A stretch of 64,000 nucleotides of DNA from an uncultured Clostridia bacterium (GCA_948485625.1 CAOMRW010000008.1:3113-67112), one strand, 5' to 3'. Numbered from the stretch's first letter, positions 16,609-26,660 are shown. Notes: a model not told the origin generated them from the sequence alone. Program-made: numbers and translations.

Positions 16609-18117
16609 ATGGTGAATATTTTGAGAAGAAAAAGTAAGTTATTTTTTATAAATGGTACTATATTAACAGTTACAGCATTATCTATGCGATTTGCTACTCT
16701 TATTTTTAATATCTATATATCAAATCAAATTGGTTCAGAAGCGGTTGGTATATTTAGTTTAGTAATGGCTGTGTATTTATTTTTTATAACTGTTGCAACT
16801 TCTGGACTTAATATTGCAGTAACTGTAATTGTTTCTGAGAAATTTGCAATTAGTAAAGAGAAAACAGCAGTAAAAGCAATAAGGACATGTGTATTTTTTA
16901 GTCTTTTATTAGGAATTGTTGCTGGTTTATTAATTTTATTATTTTCAGGATTTATAACTGATAAATGTTTACACAATATGGTTTCGTCAAAAGTTTTGTT
17001 TTATATAGCGATTGGTCTTCCCTTTATAGCTATGTCATCATGTATAACAAGTTATTTTACTTCTGTGAGAAAAGCTTATAAAAATGCAATTACGCAGGTT
17101 TTCGAATTTATTATAAAAATAATTGCAACAGTAATTTTGTTGAAGTTAAATATATTAAAAGGTGTTGAATATATATGTATTTCTTTAATTTTGGCTGATG
17201 TAATTTCTGAAATATGTTCATTTAGTTTAATATTTATTCTTTATATTATAGATATTAAATTAAAGAAGCTTAATAATGTTCGTTCTTTTGGTCAAAGAAT
17301 AAATATTGTGAAAATTGCTTTTCCTGTTGCATTGACTTCTTATATTCGTTCAGGTCTTTCAACTTTGAAGCAATTGATTATTCCAACTCAACTCGAAAAA
17401 TCAGGTCTTTCTTGTAGTAATTCTTTATCTAAATATGGAATTATTAATGGTATGGTTATGCCAGTAATTACATTTCCAACGGCTTTAATAAATTCATATA
17501 GTATGCTTCTAATTCCTGAATTTTCAACATATTTAGCTCAGAAAAATTATAAGGCAATTAATTATATAAGTGATAAAATATTTAAGTTTACATGTGCTTT
17601 TTCTGTTTGTGTATGTAGTATTTTTTTGTTTTTTTCAAATGAGCTTGGGTTAGTAATTTATAATAATTTGGAAACTGGATATTACTTTAAACTTCTTGCT
17701 CCATTAATATTTTTTATGTATATAGATAATATAATTGATTGCATATTAAAAGGATTAAACAAGCAATTTGGTGTTATGTGTTGTAATATTTTGGATTTAA
17801 GTGTTACTACATGTTTTATTTATTTTTTATTGCCAATATATGGAATTAATGGGTATATTGTTTCGATTTTTATAAGTGAAATATTGAATTTTGGTGTGAG
17901 TTTATTACAAATGATTAAATATGCTAAAATTAGAATTAATTTTATAGATTGGTTGATGATTCCATTAGTTTGTAGCTTTATATCATATTTTATTATTAGT
18001 GTTTTTAAATTTAATGTAGTTAATTTAACTTTAAGTTTAATAATTAATATAGTTTTATTTATAATAACTTATTTATTTTCATTTTTAATAATAAATAGAT
18101 TTTGTAAAAATATTTAG
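16609..18117 (+). CDS. spoVB: Stage V sporulation protein B (MOP-family flippase)
   Basis: A 502-residue polytopic protein of the MurJ/Wzx/MATE-like MOP superfamily with about 14 membrane segments. The N-terminus, MRFATLIFNIYISNQIGSEAVGIFSL, matches the SpoVB type; these are needed for spore cortex peptidoglycan and probably flip lipid-linked precursors. The annotated ATG 16609 lacks a clear ribosome-binding site; GTG 16612 or TTG 16621 are alternatives. It stands alone, divergent from fadD, and no hairpin was seen directly after it. It could instead flip another polysaccharide unit. Confidence 0.8.
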   Translation: MVNILRRKSKLFFINGTILTVTALSMRFATLIFNIYISNQIGSEAVGIFSLVMAVYLFFITVATSGLNIAVTVIVSEKFAISKEKTAVKAIRTCVFFSLLLGIVAGLLILLFSGFITDKCLHNMVSSKVLFYIAIGLPFIAMSSCITSYFTSVRKAYKNAITQVFEFIIKIIATVILLKLNILKGVEYICISLILADVISEICSFSLIFILYIIDIKLKKLNNVRSFGQRINIVKIAFPVALTSYIRSGLSTLKQLIIPTQLEKSGLSCSNSLSKYGIINGMVMPVITFPTALINSYSMLLIPEFSTYLAQKNYKAINYISDKIFKFTCAFSVCVCSIFLFFSNELGLVIYNNLETGYYFKLLAPLIFFMYIDNIIDCILKGLNKQFGVMCCNILDLSVTTCFIYFLLPIYGINGYIVSIFISEILNFGVSLLQMIKYAKIRINFIDWLMIPLVCSFISYFIISVFKFNVVNLTLSLIINIVLFIITYLFSFLIINRFCKNI

Positions 18118-18175
18118 TGTAGTTTATTAAGATTTTTATATAATATTATATTTAGTGTCTATATGATTATAAAAA

Positions 18176-18204
18176 TTGACATTCTTCGACATTTTTATTA
18201 TAAT
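18176..18204 (+). promoter_or_regulatory. Consensus sigma-A promoter
   Basis: TTGACA (18176-18181), 17 bp, TATAAT (18199-18204), both perfect, upstream of the gene at 18271. Confidence 0.85.
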
Positions 18205-18270
18205 TAAATTAAATTTAAATATTTTTTGCACTTGTAAACCCTTTTTTCATTTAAAAGGAGGTAATCCAAT

Positions 18271-18666
18271 ATGATTAATTACCCTGAAACATCATTAGAG
18301 TTTTCTCTTCCTGAAGAATTGGGATTCTTAAAAAATGTGATTGTTCATATACAGCTTGAAGATGGACGGAATATTCCTATAACTGCAACACATGAATTAA
18401 GGTATCATTCAACAGGAAAAGAATGGCCTATTATATTCAACAAATCTTCTAATGAGCCTATTTCTAACTGGAATATAACAGGTGGAGATGAACCAAATTC
18501 TAGTATGTTTGGAATTATATACGAATGCTATGACAAAGGCTATTTGAATGGTTCATTTTACATCAGTTTTACAGGATGGAAGTACGATAATTCAACAGAT
18601 TATTATACTGAAACTAGAACATTCTCATTAGAGGCTGATGATGAAGATTTTGGGAAAGAATTTTAA
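18271..18666 (+). CDS. Small beta-rich protein of unknown function
   Basis: A 131-residue protein with ATG 18271 after AAAGGAGG. Beta strands dominate (IVHIQLEDGRNIPITATHEL, SFYISFTGWKYDNSTDYYTE) and the C-terminus is acidic (EADDEDFGKEF). There is no signal peptide. I do not recognise it. It is a complete single-gene unit with a perfect promoter and a hairpin terminator. Codon choice is a little less AT-rich than the neighbouring operons, as for the other isolated genes here. Confidence 0.6.
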   Translation: MINYPETSLEFSLPEELGFLKNVIVHIQLEDGRNIPITATHELRYHSTGKEWPIIFNKSSNEPISNWNITGGDEPNSSMFGIIYECYDKGYLNGSFYISFTGWKYDNSTDYYTETRTFSLEADDEDFGKEF

Positions 18667-18676
18667 AAAGGTGATT

Positions 18677-18726
18677 AAAAAAACCAAAAAATTCAACTCT
18701 TATCGAGTTGAATTTTTTTGGTTTTC
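18677..18726. terminator. Bidirectional terminator
   Basis: A long hairpin AAAACCAAAAAATTCAACTC / GAGTTGAATTTTTTTGGTTTT with a 5-nt loop between convergent genes. The minus-strand gene ends inside it. Confidence 0.85.
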
Positions 18727-19350
18727 GTAATCTTTATTATTTTTTTCTATTCTTTCTTCTAATTGTGCTTTTACATTTTCTAATAATTCGATTTCTGAAT
18801 CATCTCTACCTTGTTTTCTTGATTGTGCATTTTTTAATCTTGTTATTATCCAATGTCTATAATATTCTATTGGATTTTCTTTTTCTTCCTTAGAAAGTTG
18901 CTTTAATTGCTCAGCAACTTCAATTGTCCAATGTTTTCTTTTCATATGATCTTTTATATAGCTTGTAGAAAATCTTGCGTCCTCATCATAAGAATAATAA
19001 TATCCTACTTCATATTCTAATAATGCTTTCTTATTTATATTTTCTTCAAGTGTTTTGTTTATCATTTGTTTTACTTCATCTAATTCATTTTCTGTTTTAT
19101 AATCTATTAATTTACTAGGTACTTTATTTAATTCTATAAATCTATAATATTGTATTCCTAAGTCATAAGCAATCTCTTTTATCTGAGATAATTGTATATC
19201 ATTAGGAGTATTAAATTGTTCATTTAAACTTTTATATAACTTATGCATTTCGCTAGTAGCAGAAAATATTATTCCTTCTAATAATTCTGGAACATTTTCT
19301 ATTCCATAATAAAAAAATTCTTCAAATATTCTTTCATTTATACCACTCAT
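18700..19350 (-). CDS. Helical cytoplasmic protein of unknown function
   Basis: A 216-residue, highly charged protein starting at ATG 19350, directly downstream (19 bp) of rmlB. It is nearly all helix, with a coiled-coil-like C-terminus (ELLENVKAQLEERIEKNNKDYENQ). A central YEVGYYYSYDEDARFSTSYI stretch is tyrosine-rich. No domain is recognised. It is probably cotranscribed with the rml genes, but its content does not suggest a role in rhamnose synthesis. Confidence 0.55.
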   Translation of the reverse strand: MSGINERIFEEFFYYGIENVPELLEGIIFSATSEMHKLYKSLNEQFNTPNDIQLSQIKEIAYDLGIQYYRFIELNKVPSKLIDYKTENELDEVKQMINKTLEENINKKALLEYEVGYYYSYDEDARFSTSYIKDHMKRKHWTIEVAEQLKQLSKEEKENPIEYYRHWIITRLKNAQSRKQGRDDSEIELLENVKAQLEERIEKNNKDYENQKNSTR

Positions 19351-19369
19351 AATATGTACAACCTTTTCT

Positions 19370-20338
19370 TTATTTTAACCAATCTGGATTTGCTAAATAC
19401 CAATCAATTGTTTTAACAATCCCATCTTCAAATTTTGTTTTAGGTTCCCAACCTAATTCATTTTTTATTTTAGTTGGGTCAATTGCATATCTATAATCAT
19501 GTCCTTTTCTATCAGCAACATGTTCTATTAAATCTTCAGATTTTCCTAATCTTTCTAATATTAATTTTACGATTTGAATGTTTCTTCTTTCATTATGACC
19601 GCCAATGTTATATCTTTCACCAGATATTCCTTTGTGGAATACTAAATCAATAGCTTCACAATGGTCTTCAACATACAACCAATCTCTAATATTTAGTCCT
19701 TCACCATAAACTGGTAATTTTTCATCTTTTAATGCTAATTTAATCATATGAGGAATTAATTTTTCATTATGTTGATATGGTCCATAATTATTAGAACAAT
19801 TTGTTACATTAACATTCATCTTAAAAGTTTCTTTATATGCTAAAGCTACTAAATCTGAACTTGCTTTTGAAGCTGAATATGGGCTACTTGGTTGTATTGG
19901 AGATGTTTCTGTAAAATATCCATCTTCTTTAAGAGAACCATAAACCTCATCTGTTGATATATGTACAAATTTGTTTTGGCTCCCTTCTCCCCATACTTGT
20001 TTAGCAGCTTCTAGTAAAGTATGTGTTCCTATTACATTTGTATGTGTAAATACAAATGGGTTTTTTATACTATTGTCAACATGTGATTCTGCTGCAAAAT
20101 GTACTACTCCATTAATATCATATTTTTTAAATAAATCTAATACAAAATCAAAATCACAAATATCTCCTTGTACAAAAGTTATTTTATCCATTACTTTTTT
20201 TAAGTTGTCTAAATTTCCTGCATATGTTAATTTATCTAATACTATTACATTATAATCAGGATGTTTATTTACAAAATATTCTGCAAAGTTTGCTCCTATA
20301 AATCCTGCTGCTCCTGTTACTAATACATTTTTACTCAT
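19370..20338 (-). CDS. rmlB: dTDP-glucose 4,6-dehydratase
   Basis: The second enzyme of dTDP-L-rhamnose synthesis. The 322-residue extended SDR protein has GAAGFIGANF (NAD binding, residues 8-17), the active-site HISTDEVYGSL and YSASKASSDLVALAY (Tyr and Lys of the YxxxK pair), and NNYGPYQHNEKLIPHMI. The start ATG 20338 has an AAGGAAG site. It is the last rml gene in the order D-A-C-B. A degenerate GGGACA palindrome relic (about 20357-20378) lies in the gap to rmlC. Confidence 0.95.
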   Translation of the reverse strand: MSKNVLVTGAAGFIGANFAEYFVNKHPDYNVIVLDKLTYAGNLDNLKKVMDKITFVQGDICDFDFVLDLFKKYDINGVVHFAAESHVDNSIKNPFVFTHTNVIGTHTLLEAAKQVWGEGSQNKFVHISTDEVYGSLKEDGYFTETSPIQPSSPYSASKASSDLVALAYKETFKMNVNVTNCSNNYGPYQHNEKLIPHMIKLALKDEKLPVYGEGLNIRDWLYVEDHCEAIDLVFHKGISGERYNIGGHNERRNIQIVKLILERLGKSEDLIEHVADRKGHDYRYAIDPTKIKNELGWEPKTKFEDGIVKTIDWYLANPDWLK

Positions 20339-20395
20339 TTTAATCTTCCTTCCTTTTTGTCCATTTGGGACAGAGTTATAATAGTTATTTTAGAA

Positions 20396-20974
20396 TTATA
20401 AGTTTTTAAATAAATCTGTTTCTTTTAATTCTTTTAGTGATGGCCATTTTGCGTCTTTTTCAGATGTTAATAAGTCTTCTGGTTTTAAGTCTCCCATTGG
20501 CCATTCAATTGCTACATCTGAATCATTCCATGCTAGTCCACCTTCTGCTTCATGATTATATATATCATCACATTTGTAAGCAAATTCTGCTTCTTCTGAT
20601 AATACTAAAAATCCATGCGCAAATCCTCTTGGTATCATAAACATTTTTTTGTTTTCTTCAGTTAGTATTACACCTTCCCATTTTCCATATGTTTCGCTTC
20701 CTGGTCTTAAATCAACTGCAACATCAAATACTTCACCTTTTATACATCTAACTAGTTTTGCTTGTGTATTTTCTTTTTGGAAATGTAGTCCTCTTAATAC
20801 ACCTTTCTTTGATTTTGATTGATTGTCTTGTACAAAATTATAGTTTAAGCCTATTTCTTCAAAATCTACTTTGCTATATGTTTCCATGAAATATCCTCTG
20901 TTGTCCCCAAAAACACTTGGTTCTATTATACATACACCATTTATAGATGTGTCTATTCTTTTGAATTTTCCCAT
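20396..20974 (-). CDS. rmlC: dTDP-4-dehydrorhamnose 3,5-epimerase
   Basis: The third step of rhamnose synthesis. The 192-residue cupin has the family landmarks: DNRGYFMETYS, VQDNQSKSKKGVLRGLHFQ (catalytic His), KLVRCIKGEVFDVAVDLR and MIPRGFAHGFLVLSEEAEFAYKC. Length and motifs are standard. ATG 20974 follows an AAAGGAG site. It sits between rmlA and rmlB. Confidence 0.95.
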   Translation of the reverse strand: MGKFKRIDTSINGVCIIEPSVFGDNRGYFMETYSKVDFEEIGLNYNFVQDNQSKSKKGVLRGLHFQKENTQAKLVRCIKGEVFDVAVDLRPGSETYGKWEGVILTEENKKMFMIPRGFAHGFLVLSEEAEFAYKCDDIYNHEAEGGLAWNDSDVAIEWPMGDLKPEDLLTSEKDAKWPSLKELKETDLFKNL

Positions 20975-21035
20975 TTTAAAATCTCCTTTTTAATTTTATA
21001 ATAATTATTGATTTCGACATCATTTGACAAAAATT

Positions 21036-21067
21036 TGAAACATTTTTGGACTGTCCCACTTGTTTCA
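21036..21067. repeat. 32-bp half-palindrome, second copy of the TGAAAC...GGGACAGTC family
   Basis: Matches the right arm at 36851-36882 at 31 of 32 positions. It lies between rmlA and rmlC. A flanking TTCGACAAATTTTGAC stretch also resembles the spacer of the full copy. Confidence 0.8.
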
Positions 21068-21103
21068 TTTTCGACAAATTTTGACTTTTCTCTTTGTTGC
21101 TTT

Positions 21104-21976
21104 TTATTTGATTAGTGCTTTTAAGTATTTTCCATAGTCTGTTTTCATGTATTTGTTTGCTAATTCAGATAGTTGTTCTGCTGTTATCCATCTTTTTTGA
21201 TATGCTATTTCTTCTGGACAACATACTTGTAGTCCTTGTCTTTTTTGTATTGTTTGTACAAAACTTGCTGTTTCTAGTAGGGCGTCATGTGTTCCTGTGT
21301 CAAACCATGTCATTCCTCTTCCAAATGTTTCTACATAAAGTTTATTTCTGTTCATATATTCTTCGTTTACTGATGTTATTTCTAGTTCTCCTCTTGCTGA
21401 TGGTTTTACATTTTTTGCTATTTCTATTACATCATTTGTGTAGAAATATAGTCCTGGTACTGCATAGTCTGATTTTGGGTTTTCTGGTTTTTCTTCTATT
21501 GATATTGCTTTTCCGTTTTCATCTATTTCTACGACTCCATATGCTCTTGGGTCTTTTACTTGGTATCCAAATATTGTTGATTCGTTTTCTCTTTCATTTG
21601 CTCTTTTTAACATTTCTGATAGATGTGAACCATAAAACATGTTATCTCCAAGTATCATTGCTACATTGTCTTCTCCTATAAAGTCTTCTCCTATTATGAA
21701 TGCTTCTGCTAGTCCATTTGGTTTTTCTTGTATTTTGTATTCAAAGTTCATTCCCCATTGAGAACCGTCTCCTAATAGTTCTTTAAATGTTTCTGCATCT
21801 CTTGGTGTTGATATTATTAATACTTCTTTTATTCCTGCTTCCATTAATACTGATAGTGGATAATATATCATTGGTTTGTCATATACTGGCATTATTTGTT
21901 TGGATATTGCAAGTGTTAGTGGATATAGTCTTGTTCCACTTCCTCCTGCTAAAATTATTCCTTTTCTGTTTTTCAT
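21104..21976 (-). CDS. rmlA: Glucose-1-phosphate thymidylyltransferase
   Basis: The first committed step: dTTP plus glucose-1-phosphate to dTDP-glucose. The 290-residue protein has the nucleotidyl transferase signature GIILAGGSGTRLYPLT (residues 5-20), KQIMPVYDKPMIYYPLSVLM, LGDNMFYG and EKPENPKSDYAVPGLYFY. The end of the protein (QLSELANKYMKTDYGKYLKAL) is typical of RmlA. Length is normal. ATG 21976. Confidence 0.95.
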   Translation of the reverse strand: MKNRKGIILAGGSGTRLYPLTLAISKQIMPVYDKPMIYYPLSVLMEAGIKEVLIISTPRDAETFKELLGDGSQWGMNFEYKIQEKPNGLAEAFIIGEDFIGEDNVAMILGDNMFYGSHLSEMLKRANERENESTIFGYQVKDPRAYGVVEIDENGKAISIEEKPENPKSDYAVPGLYFYTNDVIEIAKNVKPSARGELEITSVNEEYMNRNKLYVETFGRGMTWFDTGTHDALLETASFVQTIQKRQGLQVCCPEEIAYQKRWITAEQLSELANKYMKTDYGKYLKALIK

Positions 21977-22099
21977 TTTTATTTTTCACTCCATTTCTTT
22001 TTGATTATTACTTTTAAATATTAAGATAAGTAAATTAATTAATTAATTTATTTATTTATTTTGAATGCTAATCTTATTTTATGTATTAAAGGGTTGTTT

Positions 22100-22966
22100 T
22101 TATTGGTTGTTTTCTTCTTTTAAATATCTTGTTAAACCATCTTTCCAATCAGGAACTTCTATTCCTTGTTCTATTAATTTGTTTTTTGATAGTTGTGAAT
22201 TAAATGGTCTTTTGGCTTGTGTGATTTTCATCATTTCAATATATTCTTCTGTTGTTACTGGATTTACTTTGCATTCTATATTTTGCTCTTTTAATATTTC
22301 TTGTGTGAATTCATACCATGTTGTGTATCCTTGGTTTGTTGCATGATATACTCCATAAGGAATTTCTTTTTCTATTGCTTTATATATTATTTCTGTTAAA
22401 TCTTTTGCATATGTTGGACTTCCATGTTGGTCTGATACTACATTTATTTCATCTCTTGATGTTCCTAGTTTTATCATTGTTTTTACAAAGTTGTTTCCTC
22501 CTACTCCATATAGCCATGCTGTTCTGAATATGTAGTATTCTTCCATATTGTTTTCTATTCCTTGCTCTCCATGTAATTTTGTTATTCCATATACTGTTAC
22601 TGGATTTTTTTCATCATCTTCTTTATAATCTTTAGATATTTCTAAATCTCCTCCAAAAACATAGTCTGTTGATATATGTACTAATTTTGTTCCATTTGCT
22701 TTCGCTGCTTTTGCTAAGTTTGTTGGTCCATTTCCATTTATTTTATCTGCTAATTCATAACATTCTTCTGCTTTGTCTACTGCTGTAAATGCTGCACAGT
22801 TTATTATATAGTCAGGTTTTATTTTTGTAACAAAATCTAAAACTGCTTTTTCATTTGTTATATCTAGTTCTGCGACATCTGTAAGTATAAGTTCATTTCC
22901 TTCTGAGAATTTTTCTTTTACTTCTTTTGCAAGCATCCCATTTGCTCCTGTTATTAATATTTTCAT
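22100..22966 (-). CDS. rmlD: dTDP-4-dehydrorhamnose reductase
   Basis: The final step giving dTDP-L-rhamnose. The 288-residue SDR enzyme has ITGANGMLAKEV (NAD(P)-binding, residues 4-15), LVHISTDYVFGGD, the YGITKLHGEQ active-site pair (Tyr, Lys), RTAWLYGVGGNNFVKTM and VVSDQHGSPTY. It opens the rml operon, downstream of the hairpin at 23060-23090. Together the four genes supply rhamnose, presumably for the polysaccharide operon upstream. Confidence 0.95.
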   Translation of the reverse strand: MKILITGANGMLAKEVKEKFSEGNELILTDVAELDITNEKAVLDFVTKIKPDYIINCAAFTAVDKAEECYELADKINGNGPTNLAKAAKANGTKLVHISTDYVFGGDLEISKDYKEDDEKNPVTVYGITKLHGEQGIENNMEEYYIFRTAWLYGVGGNNFVKTMIKLGTSRDEINVVSDQHGSPTYAKDLTEIIYKAIEKEIPYGVYHATNQGYTTWYEFTQEILKEQNIECKVNPVTTEEYIEMMKITQAKRPFNSQLSKNKLIEQGIEVPDWKDGLTRYLKEENNQ

Positions 22967-23059
22967 TTTTCTGACCTCTTTCTTTTATTTTTATTTGTTA
23001 AAATTTGTAAAATATATTTTGGCTATCCAAAATCTTTCATTATAATATCATTAAATAAG

Positions 23060-23090
23060 AAAAAGTACAAGTATTTTCCTTGTACTTTTT
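23060..23090 (-). terminator. Intrinsic terminator after the ChW-GH25 gene
   Basis: AAAAAGTACAAG / CTTGTACTTTTT, perfect 12-bp arms with a 7-nt loop, followed by T-rich DNA on both strands; 43 bases past the stop at 23133. Confidence 0.85.
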
Positions 23091-23132
23091 GCTGTTTTGA
23101 TTTTTAAATTTTATGTTTTAATTTTATATTAA

Positions 23133-25340
23133 TTAAAAATATCTTTTATAACAAATGTTCATATCTATTTTCCCATCTATTCCTTGTATACTTCCACTTG
23201 AACTATATTGCCACATGTCATATTTTTCTGAGAATTTGTATACATTACTTGGTAGACTGCCATCATCTTCTGCTGGATAGTTAGCTACCCATTTTGAATA
23301 ATCACTTGGTAATTTAGATAAGTCCATATAGTTTTCTAACCAATGTGAATATGAATAAACTCCTACATTGAAGCCTGCTTTTTTTAAGGTTTCACAGAAT
23401 GTTATACTCATTTGTGTGATAATATCTTTTCCTAATCTTATTTGACTATTGTCTTCTATGTCATAAAATATTGGTAATGAATAATCTTTTAATCCTGAAG
23501 CTTTAAGATATTTAACTACTGCTTCTGCTTCTAACTTTGCTGATTCTATAGATGTTGCATATGAATAGAAATATGCTCCTAATGGAATATTTTTTCTTTT
23601 AGATTCTTTATAATTTCTTTCAAATTGTGTATCAACCATTAATTGTTTTCTAGATTCACTATACCATCCTATTCTTGCAATTATAAAATCTACTTGTCCT
23701 GATTTGGCTAATTTATCATAATCTATTTCTTTTTGCCAAACAGATACATCTATTCCTTTAAAATATCTTCTATATTTAGGAACAATTCTAATTTGGATTG
23801 CTTCTATTTTTTTGTTTTTGCCAGTAGTTCCTGATGTTTCTCCATCAATATACCAAGCTGTCCATCCAATGTCTTGTACATGTGTTCTATATTCAACTGT
23901 ATAGTCTTTTAGGCCTTCTAGTTCTATTTTTATTGCTTCTATTTTTAAATTTTTATTAAGTATTCCTGATATTTTACCATCTTTTGACCAATCAACCCAT
24001 CCTGTGTCTTGTATGTGTGTTTTATATTTTATGTGTGCATCAGCTGGAGCATTTTTAAGTTCGATTTGAATTGCTTCTACTTTTCTATTTTCTCCTTGAG
24101 TTCCTGATATTTCGCCATTGGATTCCATTTTGTTTTCATTCCAGCTAAATCCCTGTAGATATGTATAATATTCTACTCCTATTTTTCCAGTTTCTCTTTT
24201 TTCTTTTATAATACGAATTTGAATTGCTTCTATTTTTTTATTTTGAGTAATATTACCTACAATGTCTCCATTTTTCTTCCATGTTGTCCAACCATTATCT
24301 TGTACATGTGCACGGTATTGTATAGTGTATTCTGTAGTACCTACTAATTCCATTCTTATTCCATAAACTTTTTTGTTTTTACCTGTTGTTCCTGATATAT
24401 CATGTTCTTCTTTTGCTGATTGCCATCCTATATCTTGTACATGTGAACTGTAATTAATAGACATTTTTGTTTGAGTTTTAGGAACTATTTTTATTTCAAT
24501 AGCTTCAATTTTTTTATCGTCTCCTAGTTTCCCTGAAATACAACCATCATAACACCATTCTTGCCATCCAAAGTCTTGAATATGTGTTCTATACATAACA
24601 GAATATTCATTTGTTCCTTCTAACCATATTTTTATAGCTTCCATTTTTCTGTTTTGTCCAGTAGTTCCTGATATTTTATCGTTTTCCATGGTGTTTAGCC
24701 AGCCTTTTCCTTTAGCATATGAACAATATTTTATTTTTATATTTGATGGATTGTTTATTAATGATATCTTAATAGCTTCGATTTTTAAATTTCTTCCTGT
24801 TGTTCCTGATGATTTTCCATTTTCTACATAATTTTGCCATCCTATATCTTGTACATGTGAACTATATTTAATTCCTATTGTACTTGCTTTTAGATTATAA
24901 GTGTTCATCATATCTTTACTATCGTTTTCATCTATATCATATGTTAAGTTATTATTGCTTTCTTTATTAAGAATATTATTTTCAGTTACTTTGTTATTAA
25001 TAACATTGTTAGTAATTGTATTATTTATACTATTATTTAATTTTTCATCAGTAACATTATTATTTTCAATAGTATTTGATAATTCATTATTAACAGTGCT
25101 ATTTATACTATTATCAATAATATTATTTTGAATATTATTATTGACATTATTATCTTCAATATTACTTGTATCTTTTTCTACTGTATTTTCTTCAATTATA
25201 TTTTCTTTAATTTCATTACTTATTTCATTGTCAGTATTTGTTTTATTAATTTCATTGTTAGCATTTGAAATAATTGGGATAAAGAAATTTAATATTAATA
25301 TAATTATAATAGTAAAACTAATTAATTTTATTTTATACAT
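23133..25340 (-). CDS. Secreted ChW-repeat GH25 muramidase
   Basis: ATG 25340 is 8 bases after GAGG; an upstream GTG overlaps that site. The 735-residue product has a signal peptide (1-28), an Asn/Glu-rich low-complexity linker (30-150), eight ChW (clostridial hydrophobic W) repeats of about 45 residues (150-520; pattern YSSHVQDIGWQNYV, then SGTTGRNLKIEAIKI) and a GH25 lysozyme domain (525-735). The latter carries GIDVSVWQ, with the catalytic Asp, and PIFYDIEDNSQIRLG, with the catalytic acidic pair, then a WQYSSSG end. GH25 enzymes cut the MurNAc-GlcNAc bond. ChW modules are taken to bind the cell wall, so this is likely an autolysin. Confidence 0.9.
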   Translation of the reverse strand: MYKIKLISFTIIIILILNFFIPIISNANNEINKTNTDNEISNEIKENIIEENTVEKDTSNIEDNNVNNNIQNNIIDNSINSTVNNELSNTIENNNVTDEKLNNSINNTITNNVINNKVTENNILNKESNNNLTYDIDENDSKDMMNTYNLKASTIGIKYSSHVQDIGWQNYVENGKSSGTTGRNLKIEAIKISLINNPSNIKIKYCSYAKGKGWLNTMENDKISGTTGQNRKMEAIKIWLEGTNEYSVMYRTHIQDFGWQEWCYDGCISGKLGDDKKIEAIEIKIVPKTQTKMSINYSSHVQDIGWQSAKEEHDISGTTGKNKKVYGIRMELVGTTEYTIQYRAHVQDNGWTTWKKNGDIVGNITQNKKIEAIQIRIIKEKRETGKIGVEYYTYLQGFSWNENKMESNGEISGTQGENRKVEAIQIELKNAPADAHIKYKTHIQDTGWVDWSKDGKISGILNKNLKIEAIKIELEGLKDYTVEYRTHVQDIGWTAWYIDGETSGTTGKNKKIEAIQIRIVPKYRRYFKGIDVSVWQKEIDYDKLAKSGQVDFIIARIGWYSESRKQLMVDTQFERNYKESKRKNIPLGAYFYSYATSIESAKLEAEAVVKYLKASGLKDYSLPIFYDIEDNSQIRLGKDIITQMSITFCETLKKAGFNVGVYSYSHWLENYMDLSKLPSDYSKWVANYPAEDDGSLPSNVYKFSEKYDMWQYSSSGSIQGIDGKIDMNICYKRYF

Positions 25341-25361
25341 AATATACACCTCACTTATCTA

Positions 25362-25390
25362 ATTATATACATAAATTGTATATTTTTCAA
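25362..25390 (-). promoter_or_regulatory. Sigma-A promoter of the ChW-GH25 gene
   Basis: TTGAAA (25390-25385), 17 bp, TATAAT (25367-25362) on the minus strand. Confidence 0.75.
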
Positions 25391-25460
25391 CATAAAAATC
25401 ATTAAAATAGCATAAATTATTTTTATGTTTTTCCATTCAGATTTAATAGATATGTAATAT

Positions 25461-25500
25461 TATATAAAAATGACTTCATTTTTGAAGCCATTTTTATATA
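25461..25500 (-). terminator. Intrinsic terminator after the Rpn-type gene
   Basis: TATATAAAAATGACTTC / GAAGCCATTTTTATATA with a 6-nt loop; ends 37 bases after the stop at 25537. Confidence 0.75.
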
Positions 25501-25536
25501 ATATTGATGTGTTTATATTTCAAATGTTTTGTATTA

Positions 25537-26389
25537 TTATAGGTTTTGTATTTCTTTTGTTGTTAGTCCTGTTATTTCACTAATACTATTAATATCTATA
25601 TTTTTTAATTTCATTTTCTTAGCAATTTTTCTTTTTTCTTGTATAATTCCAGCATTTAGTCCTTTGTCATATCCTGCACCCTCTATAGCTTTTTGGTCCA
25701 TTATATGTTTTAATCTTAATTCTGCTAAATATCTTTCATGTTTATCTTGACTAATATCTTCTAATACTTTTTTTGCTTGTATTACTTCTTTATTTGCTTC
25801 CTTCATATCAATCACCTCTGGATTTTCTATAAATTTCACCCATGAGTTTAATGATTTATTTTGTGTTTTATCTTTATATTTATTAAACTTTGGTAATTCA
25901 ATTATATAGATTTCCATTACTTCTGTCAATATAATTTTTTGATATTTTTCTTCTCTTATATTCCACTTTGTTATATATTTTTCTATATTTTTTAAACTTG
26001 TTAATTCATAGTCTATTATTAAAATAACTATTCCTTTTTCTAATTTACTATAATCTTGACCTTTTTCTATACTTTTATCATACATTTTGCTCCAATAAAA
26101 TAGTATTCTTTTTTCTATATCCCTTTGGTCAACTATTTGCATTTCTATGTCACAATTAACATTATTATTTATTTTGGCTTTTATATCAAGTATACCTATT
26201 TTATCATCTAGTAAATCTTTTTCTAATATTGGATTACTATCTAGCTTTATATTACTTACTTTTGTTTTTAATATTGAACTTATTAATCCTGATGTTATTT
26301 CTTCATTTCCTACATGTCCAAATATTCTTTTAAATACATAATCTAATTTGGGGCTTAATAATTTTTCTATGTAACATTCCTTCTTTCAT
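25537..26389 (-). pseudogene. Rpn/PD-(D/E)XK-type nuclease-transposase, frameshifted near its start
   Basis: An open frame from about 26385 to 25537 encodes the familiar protein LLSPKLDYVFKRIFG, then DIKAKINNNVNCDIEMQIVDQRDIEKRILFYWSKMY, ending in an Rpn-like tail (EGAGYDKGLNAGIIQEKRKIAKKM). This frame has no start codon before a stop at 26386-26388. ATG 26389 is one base out of phase; dropping one A from the five-A run at 26362-26366 joins it to give MKEGMLHRKLLSPKLDY. The restored length is about 283 residues. The family (recombination-promoting nucleases) moves within clostridial genomes at high copy. DIE-QIVD are the likely catalytic residues. Confidence 0.75.
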
Positions 26390-26616
26390 TTTTATTCTTA
26401 ATTTATTTTTGATTTCTTTGGGTAGAGATACCCTGACTTTTGATAAAATTGTTATTTGAAATATAAACTCGTATAATATTAACATAATGTGATAATAATT
26501 GCAATAGTTACCTATTAGAAATTTCTTTATTTTATTTATCTGTTACAATTTATAGTCATACATTTGTTAATATGGAGTAACTATGTGTTTTAGAAAACTT
26601 TTGTAATATTTATAAG

Positions 26617-26645
26617 AAGAGCTTTCGTTTTAAACAAAAGCTCTT
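26617..26645 (-). terminator. Terminator at the end of the polysaccharide operon
   Basis: AAGAGCTTT / AAAGCTCTT with extra pairing in a GTTTTAAAC loop, 16 bases past the stop at 26661. The rest of 26390-26616 is AT-rich with no gene seen. Confidence 0.75.
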
Positions 26646-26660
26646 AAATTTTATTTTAAT

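Noticed and set aside
23700..24880. Regular short repeats (CATCCTATATCTTGTACATG-like) suggesting a CRISPR array
   Set aside because: They are the codons of ChW repeats in one open frame, with about 135-bp spacing and unequal units; the same holds for 47500-48700.
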